Shown: positions 24,144 to 31,680 of the stretch, one piece after another | Layout of the letters: each line of letters starts with the position of its first letter | Numbering within the stretch: the first letter of the stretch is position 1 | Source of the DNA: Nitrospira sp. | GTDB lineage: Bacteria; Nitrospirota; Nitrospiria; Nitrospirales; Nitrospiraceae | DNA length: 32,407 bases | Direction of reading: 5' to 3' | Assembly: GCA_015903945.1 (NCBI GenBank) | Contig: JABMDL010000029.1 | Span: 1-32,407, forward strand | Made by a program: the position numbers and the translations under genes | The notes under the pieces: generated by a model | Told to the model about the DNA's origin: nothing | What the model saw: the letters and a program-made list of their open reading frames with translations, nothing else | Database searches by the model: none

Positions 24144-26561
24144 ATGGAGAAATTCAAAGTCCCTGTCTCGATGCTGGCCCCGATGATCGATCCCGGGCAC
24201 CTGGGCTTCGAGGATACAAGCGAGCTGGAGCCTCTCACCGAAATCATCGGACAAGAACGGGCGGTGGAGGCGCTGGAGTTCGGCCTGGGCATGAAGAGCG
24301 CGGGGTTCAATCTCTACGTCTCCGGCCCGGTCGGCACCGGAAAAGGTACGCTCGTTCGCCAGATGGTCACACGACTGGCACAGGCGGCTCCCGCCCCTTC
24401 CGATTGGTGCTACGTCAACAACTTTCAGGATGCCTCCCGCCCGCTGGGCTTGTCGTTCCCAGCCGGACAGGGTTGCGCCTTCAAGCGGGAGATGGCCTCC
24501 TTCATCGAGAGTCTGCGACGCGACATCCCCGGCGCCTTCGAAAGCAAGAAATACCTCGACGCGAAAGCCAAGCTGCACGAAGACACGGAAGGCAAGAAAA
24601 AATCCCTGTTCCATGATTTGACGGAATTGAGCCGCACCAGGGGATTCGGCTTCGAAGAAACGCCGGCAGGGTTCGGATTGGTCCCGCTGAAAGCCGGCCA
24701 CGCCATGACGGATGAAGAGATTGAGGCCATGACCGAGCAGGAGCAGCAGGATCTGACCCAGCGGCGCAAGACGCTGGAAGGCGAGATCCGTGAATTCCAT
24801 GTGCGCATCCACGGATTGGAGAAGGAGGCGGAACAGGAACTCCGCAATCTCGACCGCCAAGTGGTCACCAATGTGCTGGAGGGCCGCCATGAAACGCTAC
24901 GTCGGACCTATCAAGATTTGCCGGCGGTGTCCGCCTTTTTGGAGCGTGTCCGAGACGATATCGTCCGCCACTACAAAGACTTTCTGCCGCGCGAAGGGCC
25001 GACCATCACCATTCCCGGCCTTGAGATGCGACGGCCGGACCTGACACGGTATCTCGTCAATCTCATCGTGGAACACGATCCCACGGACGGTGCTCCGGTG
25101 ATCGACGAATCCCACCCGACCTATACGAACCTGATCGGGAAGATCGAGCGGCGTGCGCACATGGGTGTCATGTACACCGACTTCACCGAGATCCGCGCAG
25201 GCACCGTGCTGCAGGCCAACGGCGGCTACTTGATCGTGAACGTTCTCGACATGCTCCGACAGCCCTTTTCGTGGGATGCCTTGAAGCGCGTGATCAAGAC
25301 AAGAGAGGTCAAGATCGAAGACCCGGGAGAATTCTACGGATTCTCTACCGCCGGATTGAGGCCGGAACCCATCCCGGTGAACGTCAAAATCATCATGGTC
25401 GGGCCGCCCGTCATTTACCACCTTCTGCAAGCCTATGAAGAAGACTTCGGCAAACTCTTCAAGGTCAAGGCGGATTTCGACACAGAAGTGGTCCGCAGCG
25501 AACGCCACGATCGCCAATATGCCCGCTTCGTCGCCAAACTGTGCCGCGAAGAAGGACTGCCCCACTTCGGGGCCGACGCGGTGGCGGAAATCATCCGCCA
25601 AGGCTTCCGTTTCGCCGACCGGCATGACCGGCTTTCGCTGCGCTTCAGCCTGGTGAGCGACCTCATTCGCGAAGCCGGCTATTGGGCGAGGAAAGAAGGC
25701 CACGCCTTCGTGACCCGCGCGGACGTTGACGTGGCCGTGACGCATAAGCGCCACCGCTCAAACTTGGCCGAGCACTGGATCCAGGATGAGATCAAGGAAG
25801 GCACGTTGATGGTCGATCTCGACGGCGAGGTCGTGGGCCAAGTCAACGGCCTCTCCGTCCACCAGCTCGGCGACTATTCGTTCGGGCGTCCCACACGCAT
25901 TACGGCCCGGACCTATGTCGGTACCAAGGGCGTGATCGACGTCCAGCGTGAAGCAGAACTTGCCGGAGTGGTCCACAGCAAGGGCGTCATGACGCTGGCC
26001 GGGTATCTGGCCGGAAAATTCGCCGGCGCCCGTCCCTTCGCGATGAGCGCGTCGTTGACGTTCGAGCAGACTTATTCCGAGGTAGAAGGAGACAGCGCCG
26101 CCGTCGCCGAACTGGCCGCCATTCTCTCCAGCCTGGCCGATCTGCCGATCCATCAATGGCTGGCTGTGACCGGCTCCGTCAATCAGTTGGGCGAAATCCA
26201 GCCAATCGGCGGCGTCAATGAGAAGATCGAGGGCTTCTTCGAGTCCTGCTCACGGAAAGGCCTGACGGGGAAACAAGGCGTCATCATTCCTACCCGCAAC
26301 ACCAAACACCTCGCCCTTCGCCGCGAAGTCGTGGAAGCCGTGGAGTCCGGACATTTTGCCGTCTATGCGGTGACCACGATCGAGGAAGCCCTGGAACTGC
26401 TCACCGGCGTCGCAGCCGGCGAGCGAGGGCTTGATGGGACGTATCCTTCCGATACGGTGTTCGGCCGCGCTGCTCAGCGTCTGGAAGAGATGGCACGGGC
26501 CGTGGCCGAATGGAGCGAAGGGGAAGAGAAAGCGGAGGACCATATCATTACGGAACTGTAA
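24144..26561 (+). CDS. LonB-like ATP-dependent protease (AAA_32 type)
   Basis: The 805-residue protein has a Walker A GPVGTGKGT at 61-69, a long helical insert (about 140-270), the AAA_32 core with IPGLEMRRPDL and FGFSTAGLRPEP-type segments, and a C-terminal Lon protease domain. The catalytic Ser-Lys dyad is S651 (VEGDSAAVAEL) and K694 (GVNEKIEGFF), spaced 43 residues as in Lon. No membrane segment is visible, so it differs from archaeal LonB. It should degrade damaged or regulatory proteins; pairing with a hibernation factor suggests a stress role. Confidence 0.93.
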   Translation: MEKFKVPVSMLAPMIDPGHLGFEDTSELEPLTEIIGQERAVEALEFGLGMKSAGFNLYVSGPVGTGKGTLVRQMVTRLAQAAPAPSDWCYVNNFQDASRPLGLSFPAGQGCAFKREMASFIESLRRDIPGAFESKKYLDAKAKLHEDTEGKKKSLFHDLTELSRTRGFGFEETPAGFGLVPLKAGHAMTDEEIEAMTEQEQQDLTQRRKTLEGEIREFHVRIHGLEKEAEQELRNLDRQVVTNVLEGRHETLRRTYQDLPAVSAFLERVRDDIVRHYKDFLPREGPTITIPGLEMRRPDLTRYLVNLIVEHDPTDGAPVIDESHPTYTNLIGKIERRAHMGVMYTDFTEIRAGTVLQANGGYLIVNVLDMLRQPFSWDALKRVIKTREVKIEDPGEFYGFSTAGLRPEPIPVNVKIIMVGPPVIYHLLQAYEEDFGKLFKVKADFDTEVVRSERHDRQYARFVAKLCREEGLPHFGADAVAEIIRQGFRFADRHDRLSLRFSLVSDLIREAGYWARKEGHAFVTRADVDVAVTHKRHRSNLAEHWIQDEIKEGTLMVDLDGEVVGQVNGLSVHQLGDYSFGRPTRITARTYVGTKGVIDVQREAELAGVVHSKGVMTLAGYLAGKFAGARPFAMSASLTFEQTYSEVEGDSAAVAELAAILSSLADLPIHQWLAVTGSVNQLGEIQPIGGVNEKIEGFFESCSRKGLTGKQGVIIPTRNTKHLALRREVVEAVESGHFAVYAVTTIEEALELLTGVAAGERGLDGTYPSDTVFGRAAQRLEEMARAVAEWSEGEEKAEDHIITEL

Positions 26562-26633
26562 CCCCCCGACTTTCATCATTTTCGAAATGCTGGTTCATTG
26601 GAAGACTGCATCGAGACTGCCAAGCCTGCTAGC

Positions 26634-26677
26634 AGAAAAATGCCTGGGGGAGTCTCTGAAAAGACTGCCCCAGGCAT
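26634..26677 (-). terminator. Intrinsic terminator of the tandem-repeat protein gene
   Basis: Arms 26640-26654 and 26663-26677 pair over 15 bp with one mismatch (ATGCCTGGGG core), with an 8-nt loop. On the minus strand the stem is followed by a T-run (plus-strand AGAAAAA at 26634-26640). It ends transcripts from the gene at 27103-26759 and, as a stem, may also act on the protease transcript from the other side. Confidence 0.7.
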
Positions 26678-26758
26678 CCTCCCTCAACGAACCATCAACA
26701 GGCGATTAGTGTGCTGTAGAAAATGGATGGTCCCATTGGCCCCAGTCTGATCCACCTG

Positions 26759-27103
26759 TTAGTTAACGCCCTGACGGGAGGACTGTCTGTAGTACACCGT
26801 TCCGCCATGCCCGACCCGCTCCTCAACAAGCGCTCCCTTAGCCATCACATCACAGTTCGAAGTGGTCTTGCTATGGAAAATCGATCCGCCATGCCCGACC
26901 CGCTCCTCAACAAGCGCTCCCTTAGCCATCGCATCACAGTTCGAAGTGGTCTTGCTATGGAAAATCGATCCGCCATGCCCAACACGTTCCTCAATGAGGC
27001 CGGACTGATTCAAATCTGCGGCGGCGCTGCCTGAGGCGTTCACCAAGCCGATTCCCGCTATTGCAGAAACGAATCCGATGGCCACGATACTCCTCACTCT
27101 CAT
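26759..27103 (-). CDS. Small secreted protein made of 28-residue tandem repeats
   Basis: The 114-residue precursor has a signal peptide (MRVRSIVAIGFVSAIAGIG..., probable cleavage near SGSAAA). The mature part consists of nearly three copies of a 28-residue unit: EERVGHGGSIFHSKTT, then SNCDAMAKGALV. The first two units differ by a single residue; the third diverges after VGHGG (TVYYRQSS). Each full unit has one Cys and a GHGG motif. I do not recognise the family. AGGAGG is 5 nt before ATG 27103, and the gene has its own promoter and terminator, so it is a genuine single-gene unit. Confidence 0.85.
   Translation of the reverse strand: MRVRSIVAIGFVSAIAGIGLVNASGSAAADLNQSGLIEERVGHGGSIFHSKTTSNCDAMAKGALVEERVGHGGSIFHSKTTSNCDVMAKGALVEERVGHGGTVYYRQSSRQGVN
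26802..26969 (-). repeat. Two 84-bp tandem repeats inside the secreted protein gene
   Basis: Positions 26802-26885 and 26886-26969 are two copies of an 84-bp unit with one base difference (A or G within CATCRCATCACAG). A third, diverged part-copy follows at 26970 to about 27010. The period is a multiple of three, so copy changes keep the reading frame. Such near-identity implies a recent duplication. Confidence 0.9.
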
Positions 27104-27158
27104 CACACCCTCCTTTGGTTTGTTACATGCCGCGGCTCAATCCGCGCGCTTCAGTGCA

Positions 27159-27187
27159 AAATAATGTCTGTCAGTTCCAATTGTCAA
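27159..27187 (-). promoter_or_regulatory. Sigma70-like promoter of the tandem-repeat protein gene
   Basis: On the minus strand a perfect TTGACA (27187-27182) is followed after 17 nt by TTATTT (27164-27159), giving a leader of about 50 nt before ATG 27103. The surrounding DNA is AT-rich relative to the window. This is the best promoter match I see in the window. Confidence 0.6.
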
Positions 27188-27238
27188 TAGATAATGAATG
27201 ATTTGTTGCTAAGTATTAATTTTCAATGCGGAAACAGT

Positions 27239-27345
27239 CCTGTCATTCAGAAAGACAGGCGCGCGGCCGACAACCCAAAGACTGGCTTTGGAAAATCCCG
27301 GCATGACGAGAACTGCTTCTTCTCATGTTCCTGGGGTATCGTAGG
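27239..27345. repeat. 107-bp direct repeat, copy A
   Basis: This segment aligns without gaps to 27934-28040 (offset 695) with about 18 mismatches by eye (about 83% identity). It starts CCTGTCATTCAGAAAGACAGG, itself a small inverted repeat, and ends GTATCGTAGG. No gene is seen in it. Confidence 0.75.
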
Positions 27346-27400
27346 TGTGTTCGAAATTCATACCTTCGGTATGAATAGAGGCACTCATAAGGAACACACC
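27344..27400. other. Nested hairpin structure
   Basis: The outer arms GGTGTGTTC (27344-27352) and GAACACACC (27392-27400) are perfectly complementary. Inside is a second perfect stem ATTCATACC/GGTATGAAT (27356-27364 and 27368-27376) with a TTC loop. It directly follows direct-repeat copy A. It could be a terminator without T-run, a structured RNA, or the folded end of a mobile element. From 27401 to 27573 I see nothing recognisable. Confidence 0.5.
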
Positions 27401-27573
27401 CGCATATGAAAGTGCGAGCAACTCTCATGCGCGTTCGTCACGGGGCGTCAGTTCTACAACCAGCTCAGAATGAAAGGGTTTTTCAGATTGCCCACGGAGG
27501 CGAGTTTGGGGAATGGGGAGAAGAGCCACAAGGCTGTCCAGCTCTTTTGACAGATTGAGAAGGTCAGGACCGG

Positions 27574-27822
27574 CTATCCCAACCGTTCACTTCCATGAGC
27601 GGCGGTCAGATCCTGGACCGGGCCAAGAGGGATGATGCCGGTTGGATTGATCTCGTGATGGGTGAGGTAATAGTGCCGCTTGATGCAGTCGAGGTCCACA
27701 GTAGCCGGGATGCCGTTGATCTGATACAGATCTCTCAGATAGCCGAAGAGGTGCGGATAATCGACAATACGCCGGAGGTTGCATTTGAAATGGCCATGAT
27801 ACACGGCATCGAACCGGAGAAC
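27574..27822 (-). pseudogene. 3' remnant of a glutathionyl-hydroquinone reductase (YqjG/ECM4-type GST) gene
   Basis: The minus-strand frame encodes VLRFDAVYHGHFKCNLRR, IVDYPHLFGYLRDLYQING and CIKRHYYLTHHEINPTGI, ending GPVQDLTAAHGSERLG. This is the C-terminal end of glutathionyl-hydroquinone reductases, enzymes of about 310-330 residues that remove glutathione from quinone conjugates. The N-terminal thioredoxin-like domain with the catalytic Cys is absent: upstream of about 27822 the similarity stops, and the frame meets a stop near 27880. Only about 80 residues remain, so it cannot be active. It lies between the two 107-bp direct repeats. Confidence 0.75.
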
Positions 27823-27933
27823 AGGCGCCGAGTCATTCTGCGAGCTTGAGGAGAAAGTAATTACTGCCGGGGCAAAATGTCAACGGCTACTGCGTGACTT
27901 CCTGCTAAGAAAACCCATTGAAAGCGAGACCGC

Positions 27934-28040
27934 CCTGCCATTCAGAGATACAGGCGTGCTGCCGACAACGCGAAGACTGGCTTCAGAAAATCTAGGCATG
28001 GCGAGCACTGCTATTTCTCACGCTCCTGGTGTATCGTAGG
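27934..28040. repeat. 107-bp direct repeat, copy B
   Basis: Second copy of the repeat at 27239-27345, in the same orientation. It ends 34 nt before the pentahaem cytochrome start codon and therefore lies where the promoter of that gene is expected. Confidence 0.75.
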
Positions 28041-28074
28041 TTTGTGCAGCCTTGGCAGGGGAACGGAGATACCG

Positions 28075-29235
28075 ATGCGGTGGGTAAAGCGAATTCTGAT
28101 CGGAGTCGTCGTCTTGGGCGGGCTCACCTACCTGTACTACACAGAAGTGAAGCCGGTCGTTATTTTCGGACTGCGGTCGGACTATGCCCACGCCATTCCC
28201 CATCAACAAATTCCTGAGGGTTTGACGAGCTTGAAAGCCGAATCCTGCGGTGTCTGCCATACCGACATCTACAACGAATGGAAAACCAGCATCCACTCAC
28301 AAGCGTACAACGATCCCTTCTTCCAGGCCTATTGGGCGAAGGACAAACACATTTGGGTCTGTCTCAACTGCCACACGCCGCTGGAGAACCAGCAGCCGAC
28401 GCTGATTAAAGACATTCCACGCGATCGGGTTGAACGTGCCGTCCAGGAGCCGAATCCCCACTATGACCAGGATTATCAGCAGGAAGGGGTCACCTGCGCG
28501 GCCTGCCACGTGCGCGATGGGGTGATTCTGGGTCCATTCGACGATGCCAAGGCCCCACATCCGACGAAATATGATTCGACCTTTCGCACTCCAGAATTGT
28601 GCCAACGCTGTCATAGCGTCGTCGGCGGACCGGCGCAGTTTTATAATGGGGGGCCCTGCGGCACCTATCCTGAATTCGAAGACGGTTACTGGAGAAAGGA
28701 ACGAGGCTTTATCTGCCAAAGCTGCCACATGCCTGAAGTCGAACGGCCAATCGCGATCGGCGGTCCTGTGCGGAAAGGCCGCCAACACCTTTGGCGGGGC
28801 GGGCACGATCCCGAGATGGTCAGGCGGGCGATCGACGTGAAGGTGGTCACCGAGCCGGCCGAGCCCAAACCCGGCGACAAGGTCCGCGTCACGCTGACCC
28901 TGGTCAATGCCGGCGCGGGGCACAAACTCCCCACGGGCGATCCGGACCGCCACTTTACGGTCGAGTTTGCTGTGGAGGATCAGAATGGAAGGGTGTTGGC
29001 ACAGCAGTCAGACACGATGGGGCGATGGATCCTGTGGCAACCGGTCATCGTCGAACTCCACGACAATAGACTCATGCCGTTGGCCAGCCGGGAATATCCA
29101 CGTACCGAGGGAGGGGGACAGCCTCAAATTAGTCGTGAGCGTTCGCTATCATATCCAGACAGAAGGGCAACATCAGATGCTCATCGACAAGTACGGCCTC
29201 ACTGCGAAGGACCCCTACAACTTTACCGTCTATGA
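28075..29235 (+). CDS. Membrane-anchored pentahaem cytochrome c (3' end frameshifted)
   Basis: The product starts MRWVKRILIGVVVLGGLTYLYY, an N-terminal anchor or uncleaved signal. Five CxxCH sites follow at 58-62, 96-100, 141-145, 176-180 and 214-218, with the first region (ESCGVCHTDIYNEWKTSIH) like cytochrome c554-type proteins. Residues 240-340 form an Ig-like beta domain (PKPGDKVRVTLTLVNAGAGHKLPTG). After residue 341 the frame changes to an unlikely low-complexity tail; the expected continuation is in another frame, so an extra C near 29098 is likely. All haem sites lie before it. It should move electrons in the periplasm. GGAG lies upstream of ATG 28075. Confidence 0.85.
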   Translation: MRWVKRILIGVVVLGGLTYLYYTEVKPVVIFGLRSDYAHAIPHQQIPEGLTSLKAESCGVCHTDIYNEWKTSIHSQAYNDPFFQAYWAKDKHIWVCLNCHTPLENQQPTLIKDIPRDRVERAVQEPNPHYDQDYQQEGVTCAACHVRDGVILGPFDDAKAPHPTKYDSTFRTPELCQRCHSVVGGPAQFYNGGPCGTYPEFEDGYWRKERGFICQSCHMPEVERPIAIGGPVRKGRQHLWRGGHDPEMVRRAIDVKVVTEPAEPKPGDKVRVTLTLVNAGAGHKLPTGDPDRHFTVEFAVEDQNGRVLAQQSDTMGRWILWQPVIVELHDNRLMPLASREYPRTEGGGQPQISRERSLSYPDRRATSDAHRQVRPHCEGPLQLYRL

Positions 29236-29329
29236 ACGAGCGGCGCCCCTGACCGGCAATCCGGCGGCATCCTTCGACCAAGCCCCACGCGACTCACACC
29301 TTACCTGTGCAGCACCAAAACACAGCTGA
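29098..29329 (+). other. Displaced 3' part of the pentahaem cytochrome gene
   Basis: Removing one C at 29098-29099 joins REY to HVPREGDSLKLVVSVRYHI, followed by QTEGQHQMLIDKYGLTAKD and ending at TGA 29327-29329. This reading gives ordinary codon use and a plausible end of the beta domain. Whether the shift is a true mutation or a sequencing or assembly error cannot be told from one sequence. Confidence 0.7.
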
Positions 29330-29366
29330 AGAAATACTGTGCCGAAGCCATTGCATAGATAGACAA

Positions 29367-29783
29367 TCACCACGGAGCCGTGATGAACTTTTCGAGGCGT
29401 TGTCTGATCTGATCCCGCACCCTGCGGAAGGCCATCCGTTGTTCTTCAGGCGATTGCATGACGGCGGCCGGGTCCTCGAAGCTCCAATGCACCAGACGTC
29501 CCGTCTGAGGCCAGCGCGGGCAAGACTCTTTCGCTCGATCGCACACGGTAATCACGTAATCGAACGCCTGATCGAGAAACTCGTCCATCCGCTTTGACCG
29601 TTGGGCCGAAATATCGATCTGCAGTTCCTGCATCGCCGCAACAGCCCCAGGATTCAGACCGACGGGATGCGTCCCGGCGCTAGAGGCTTCATACCGGTCT
29701 CCAGCCAGATGGCGCAGCAGCCCTTCCGCCATCTGGCTGCGGGCGGAATTGCCCGTACAGAGAAACAGTACTCGCTGTTTCAT
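29367..29783 (-). CDS. arsC: Thioredoxin-coupled arsenate reductase
   Basis: The 138-residue protein has the low-molecular-weight phosphatase-type ArsC motif CTGNSARSQMAEG near the start and the redox pair in TVCDRAKESCPRWP (two Cys seven residues apart), as in the S. aureus pI258 type of enzyme. It reduces arsenate to arsenite with thioredoxin. ATG 29783 overlaps the stop of arsM by 4 nt, so arsM and arsC are co-translated. No arsenite efflux gene (arsB/acr3) is seen in the window. Confidence 0.93.
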   Translation of the reverse strand: MKQRVLFLCTGNSARSQMAEGLLRHLAGDRYEASSAGTHPVGLNPGAVAAMQELQIDISAQRSKRMDEFLDQAFDYVITVCDRAKESCPRWPQTGRLVHWSFEDPAAVMQSPEEQRMAFRRVRDQIRQRLEKFITAPW

Positions 29784-30646
29784 GAACAGCAGGTGGCTGA
29801 GCAACAAGCCGCCGGACTTGCCTCCGGTTTCGTCGCCCGGACAAAGCCGCTGATGAATTTGCCATCGACGACCGGGGCAATGGCGTCAAGATTGATGTCT
29901 GTACCCTCAAAGAGATCTCGAGCATCGGCAGCGGTGTACACCCTCGTCGGCTCGATCGAGACTCGTTCAAATCCTGCTCGCTCGAGTTTGGCAGTGTACT
30001 CCTCTTCTTCCAACGCTCCCGCAACGCACCCGGCCCACAGTTCGATGCTGCGCTGGATTTCATGGGGTATCTTCCCTCGGACGACGATGTCCGATACAGC
30101 CAGTCGCCCTCCCGGCTTCAAGACGCGGAAGGCCTCCGCCAGCACGCGATCCTTGTCCGGGGACAGATTGATGACGCAGTTGGAGATAATCAGATCCGCG
30201 GAGTTATCAGGCAAGGGAATATGCTCGATGTCGCCCTTCAAAAATTCCACATTCGTCACTCCGGCCTTGGCCTGATTCGCCCGTGCCAGGTCCAACATCT
30301 CATCAGTCATGTCCAAGCCGTACACCTTGCCGCTCGGCCCGACCCGACGCGCGGAGAGCAGTACATCGATCCCACCGCCCGATCCCAAATCCAACACCGT
30401 TTCCCCCGGAGCGATCTGGGCCAACGCAGTCGGGTTGCCGCAGCCGAGCGACGCTCGCACCGCATCTTCGGGAAGTGCGGCTTTTTCCCCGTCCGCATAG
30501 AGACCGGAGGTAATAGGATCGAGCTTGCCTCCTTCCAGCACCGCGCCGGTTCCGCAGCACGACCGCCGTTCCTGCCGTTGCGCTTGCAACGCGGCTTGCC
30601 CGTATCTGGTCTTGATCTCCGCTTTGAGCGTCTGTTCATCCGTCAT
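29780..30646 (-). CDS. arsM: Arsenite S-adenosylmethionine methyltransferase
   Basis: The 288-residue protein has the SAM-binding motif VLDLGSGGGIDV, the ArsM-type Cys residues in SLGCGNP, SNCVINLS and ELWAGCVAGAL, and further Cys pairs at the start (RRSCCGTG) and the end (AACCSATCCS), which may bind As(III). It methylates arsenite to volatile or more easily exported forms. AGGAGG stands 6 nt before ATG 30646. It lies between arsR and arsC in one operon. Confidence 0.95.
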   Translation of the reverse strand: MTDEQTLKAEIKTRYGQAALQAQRQERRSCCGTGAVLEGGKLDPITSGLYADGEKAALPEDAVRASLGCGNPTALAQIAPGETVLDLGSGGGIDVLLSARRVGPSGKVYGLDMTDEMLDLARANQAKAGVTNVEFLKGDIEHIPLPDNSADLIISNCVINLSPDKDRVLAEAFRVLKPGGRLAVSDIVVRGKIPHEIQRSIELWAGCVAGALEEEEYTAKLERAGFERVSIEPTRVYTAADARDLFEGTDINLDAIAPVVDGKFISGFVRATKPEASPAACCSATCCS

Positions 30647-30691
30647 GAGACACCTCCTATCAAAACACGTTGATTAGTAAAGGGCAAAAAA

Positions 30692-31012
30692 TTAACAGCA
30701 CCGTCCCGCCGAAGCATCTGACTTTGCCACCTTCTTGAGAGAATCCACCAAGTCTTCCAGTTCTTCCATCGCCTGAGAACTCAGCGAGTAATACATCCAC
30801 CGCCCCTCACGGCGATCCTCGACCAGCCCGGCATTCTTCAACACCTTGAGGTGAAACGACAGGCGCGACTGCGCGGCGTTCATCGCATCCGTCAGCTCAC
30901 AGACACACTGCTCTCCCTCTTTGAGCCGGTAGAGCAATGCCAGACGTGTTTCGTCCGACAGTGCGTGAAACAGCCTCACCGCCTTCTTGGTAGAAAAATC
31001 TCCGGCAACCAT
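30692..31012 (-). CDS. arsR: ArsR-type arsenic-responsive repressor
   Basis: The 106-residue protein is a winged-helix ArsR/SmtB regulator: SDETRLALLYRLKEGEQCVCELTDAM holds the Cys-x-Cys arsenite site (CVC), then QSRLSFHLKVLKNAGLV is the recognition helix. The C-terminal GRCC adds two further Cys. It should repress its own operon (arsR-arsM-arsC) and release DNA on binding As(III). No clear Shine-Dalgarno precedes the ATG; the best promoter match would give a nearly leaderless mRNA. Confidence 0.94.
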   Translation of the reverse strand: MVAGDFSTKKAVRLFHALSDETRLALLYRLKEGEQCVCELTDAMNAAQSRLSFHLKVLKNAGLVEDRREGRWMYYSLSSQAMEELEDLVDSLKKVAKSDASAGRCC

Positions 31013-31020
31013 GGTTGATC

Positions 31021-31050
31021 AACATAACAATTATTCTTGATGGGTCAAGA
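31021..31050 (-). promoter_or_regulatory. ars operon promoter with candidate ArsR operator
   Basis: On the minus strand TTGACC (31048-31043) is 16 nt from TATGTT (31026-31021). A perfect dyad TCTTGA-TGGG-TCAAGA (31035-31050) covers the -35 box, and TTGATCAA lies at 31014-31021. ArsR/SmtB repressors bind such AT-rich dyads over promoters. The -10 is so close to ATG 31012 that the message may be leaderless. Confidence 0.5.
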
Positions 31051-31121
31051 GGAGCCGGGCAACATCCTGAGCATTGATGGCTGGTCCCCGCCGACCCAAG
31101 ATGATAATGAATGAATAGAAG

Positions 31122-31158
31122 AATCCTTGGAGAACTGCCCCAAGACGGTCCAAGGATT
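31122..31158 (-). terminator. Terminator-like hairpin between the lipoprotein gene and the ars operon
   Basis: Perfect 10-bp arms AATCCTTGGA (31122-31131) and TCCAAGGATT (31149-31158) enclose a 17-nt loop. On the minus strand the stem is followed by a T-rich stretch (CTTCTATTCATTC). It probably ends the transcript of the 31680-31255 gene before the ars promoter. Confidence 0.55.
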
Positions 31159-31214
31159 TGAACAATCCCGGATGGGAAATGCAGGAAGGGAAGCATGGGC
31201 CCAGGGGACCCGAC

Positions 31215-31243
31215 GGGGTCCGATCTGATGGTGGACGGACCCC
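31215..31243. other. GC-rich 8-bp inverted repeat after the lipoprotein gene
   Basis: GGGGTCCG (31215-31222) and CGGACCCC (31236-31243) are perfectly complementary, with a 13-nt loop, 12 bp past the stop codon of the minus-strand gene. A competing stem GGACCC/GGGTCC also exists at 31206-31220. No T-run follows, so it may protect the mRNA 3' end rather than stop transcription. Confidence 0.45.
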
Positions 31244-31254
31244 TTACGTGTTTC

Positions 31255-31680
31255 TCAGTGATGCGTCAATTGATCGCGCTGGCAGCTTTCTTCCGCTAGC
31301 ATTCGTTGGCCTTCCGTCGCGTCCTTGGGGATGCGTGCCATGCAGGCCTCAAGCGAATCCCCTTGCGTCCCGGCCGATGCACGGCTGCCGCTTTTTCTGA
31401 TGGCGGCCCCGGCCACGGCTTGGCGAAGTCCTTCATTGTCATGACAGCTCTGTTCGGCAACCCACTTCGCCCCATCACTGGCACTCTGGATCCGTTCCAA
31501 ACAGCCTTCCAAAGAATCCGAGAACGCCTTGGGGGTTGCCTCAGGAGCCTCCTCACCAGTGGATGACACTGAAGAGTCTCCTGTTGCCGACTGCATCGCG
31601 GCCTCTTGCGAAACACAGCCAACCGTTCCCAATAGGCAAGAAAGGCCAATAAGCCCGGTTCCAACCAGCATCTTGTTCAT
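31255..31680 (-). CDS. Small probable lipoprotein with duplicated Cys motif
   Basis: The 141-residue precursor has a signal (MNKMLVGTGLIGLSCLLGTVGC); a lipoprotein Cys is likely, although the lipobox is imperfect. After an acidic Ser/Thr-rich linker there are two copies of a motif of about 28 residues: DSLEGCLERI...AEQSC and DSLEACMARI...AEESC, each with two Cys spaced 18 or 19 residues. These could form disulfides or bind metal. I do not recognise the family. GAGGA lies 9 nt before ATG 31680; a longer frame upstream lacks support. Confidence 0.75.
   Translation of the reverse strand: MNKMLVGTGLIGLSCLLGTVGCVSQEAAMQSATGDSSVSSTGEEAPEATPKAFSDSLEGCLERIQSASDGAKWVAEQSCHDNEGLRQAVAGAAIRKSGSRASAGTQGDSLEACMARIPKDATEGQRMLAEESCQRDQLTHH

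Noticed and set aside
24102..25754. Minus-strand frames of 262 and 285 codons opposite the LonB-like gene
   Set aside because: The plus-strand gene has Walker A, a Ser-Lys dyad and full family length; the antisense frames have no motif.
26802..27010. CRISPR array
   Set aside because: The 84-bp units are directly contiguous, without spacers, and lie in a coding frame.
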